From: Coprococcus_C hominis
Lineage (GTDB): Bacteria; Bacillota; Clostridia; Lachnospirales; Lachnospiraceae
Assembly: GCF_020687505.1 (NCBI RefSeq)
Contig: NZ_JAJEQT010000003.1
Strand: one strand, 5' to 3'
Length of the DNA stretch: 64,000 nt
A model generated the notes under the pieces. It was not told the DNA's origin, searched no databases, and saw nothing but the letters and a program-made list of their open reading frames with translations. A program made the position numbers and the translations under genes. Position 1 is the stretch's first letter, and the number at the start of each line of letters is the position of its first letter. This document shows positions 63,633-64,000 of this stretch, in pieces.

Positions 63633-64000
63633 ATGGCTAAGGAATTAGAGAAGAACTACAACCCGGCGGAGATTGAACCGCGTCTGTATGAAAAATGGGT
63701 TGCAAACAAATATTTTCACGCGGAGGTAGACCGGAGCAAAAAACCGTTCACCATCGTGATGCCGCCACCAAACATTACCGGACAGTTGCATATGGGACAT
63801 GCACTCGATAATACGATGCAGGATATCCTGATCCGTTTCAAGCGTATGCAGGGTTACAATGCACTGTGGCAGCCGGGAACCGACCATGCGGCCATCGCGA
63901 CAGAGGTGAAGGTTATCGAGGCTTTGAAGAAGGAAGGCATCGACAAGGAAGACCTTGGACGTGAGAAGTTCTTAGAGCGTGTCTGGGACTGGCGTAGAGA
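63633..64000 (+). CDS. valS: Valyl-tRNA synthetase, N-terminal part (cut by window end)
   Basis: The first 122 codons of a class I synthetase that charges tRNA-Val. NYNPAEIEPRLYEKWV opens it, and the HIGH-type motif is in MPPPNITGQLHMGHALD (about residues 43-59). QGYNALWQPGTDHAAIATEV is specific to ValRS. GGAGGAAG precedes the ATG at 63633. The 83-base gap before it has a small GTGTAT/ATACAC hairpin but no T-box. The gene continues beyond the window. Confidence 0.96.
   Translation, partial: MAKELEKNYNPAEIEPRLYEKWVANKYFHAEVDRSKKPFTIVMPPPNITGQLHMGHALDNTMQDILIRFKRMQGYNALWQPGTDHAAIATEVKVIEALKKEGIDKEDLGREKFLERVWDWRR

Noticed and set aside
1..64000. tRNA or rRNA genes
   Set aside because: I saw no cloverleaf with a GTTCGANNC T-loop and no 16S/23S stretch in the intergenic regions.

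Overview
The window looks like chromosomal DNA of a Lachnospiraceae-type Clostridium (Firmicutes, Gram-positive gut anaerobe). The reasons are strong AGGAGG ribosome-binding sites, TTGACA/TATAAT promoters with 17-base spacers, a CIRCE-controlled hsp20, a Y-family polymerase/YolD pair, a CotS-like protein, an archaeal/eukaryotic-type ProRS with a C-terminal Cys cluster, a lipoprotein GH9 cellulase and the DUF5717/DUF5716 genes. The genus cannot be fixed from the sequence; a Coprococcus/Lachnospira-like organism is a guess.

Layout. 1-1100 is an AT-rich accessory patch with small unrecognised genes. 1.1-8.2 kb holds pgi and eno around a surface-glycan pair (DUF2142 membrane protein and a double-domain GT2). 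8.2-15.3 kb holds a cupin protein, an AGCS amino-acid carrier, hsp20, a divergent MurE-like ligase, a Y-family polymerase with YolD, and a DUF4342 protein. 15.3-20.4 kb is a two-component system followed by TrkA/TrkH potassium uptake. 20.7-24.5 kb has two more double-domain GT2 enzymes. 24.4-27.5 kb has a CbxX-type AAA+ ATPase divergent from a eukaryotic-type HisA. 27.5-36.5 kb has GH9 cellulase, a GtrA-YfhO fusion, a hybrid histidine kinase and pckA. 36.6-38.8 kb is a small accessory patch (DUF6120-like protein, a short secreted protein, PadR, nuclease remnant). 38.8-50 kb holds a DUF885 lipoprotein, a MerR-like protein, an RluA-type synthase, proS, cca, a CotS-like protein, a PEGA lipoprotein and a phosphosugar mutase. 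50-56 kb holds a fused ABC transporter, ugd, glf and a HisC-like aminotransferase. 56.5-63.5 kb is a four-gene operon of unknown function (DUF5717, Hsp70/actin-like DUF5716, TPR-like protein, coiled-coil membrane protein), followed by the start of valS.

The most unusual signal is non-coding. Five intergenic elements (two families) have a conserved core of about 65-100 bases held between long, imperfectly complementary arms. Arm sequences differ from copy to copy, yet each pairs with its own partner. Within the cores, stem positions change in a compensatory way. Family A is at 25917-26240, 26382-26687 and 36633-36865. Family B is at 15282-15512 and 42586-42801. A sixth, unrelated multi-branched palindromic leader precedes eno (6683-6817). 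Five of the six end within about 0-17 bases of the Shine-Dalgarno sequence of the next gene, which suggests a class of large structured 5' leaders or an unusual mobile palindromic element.
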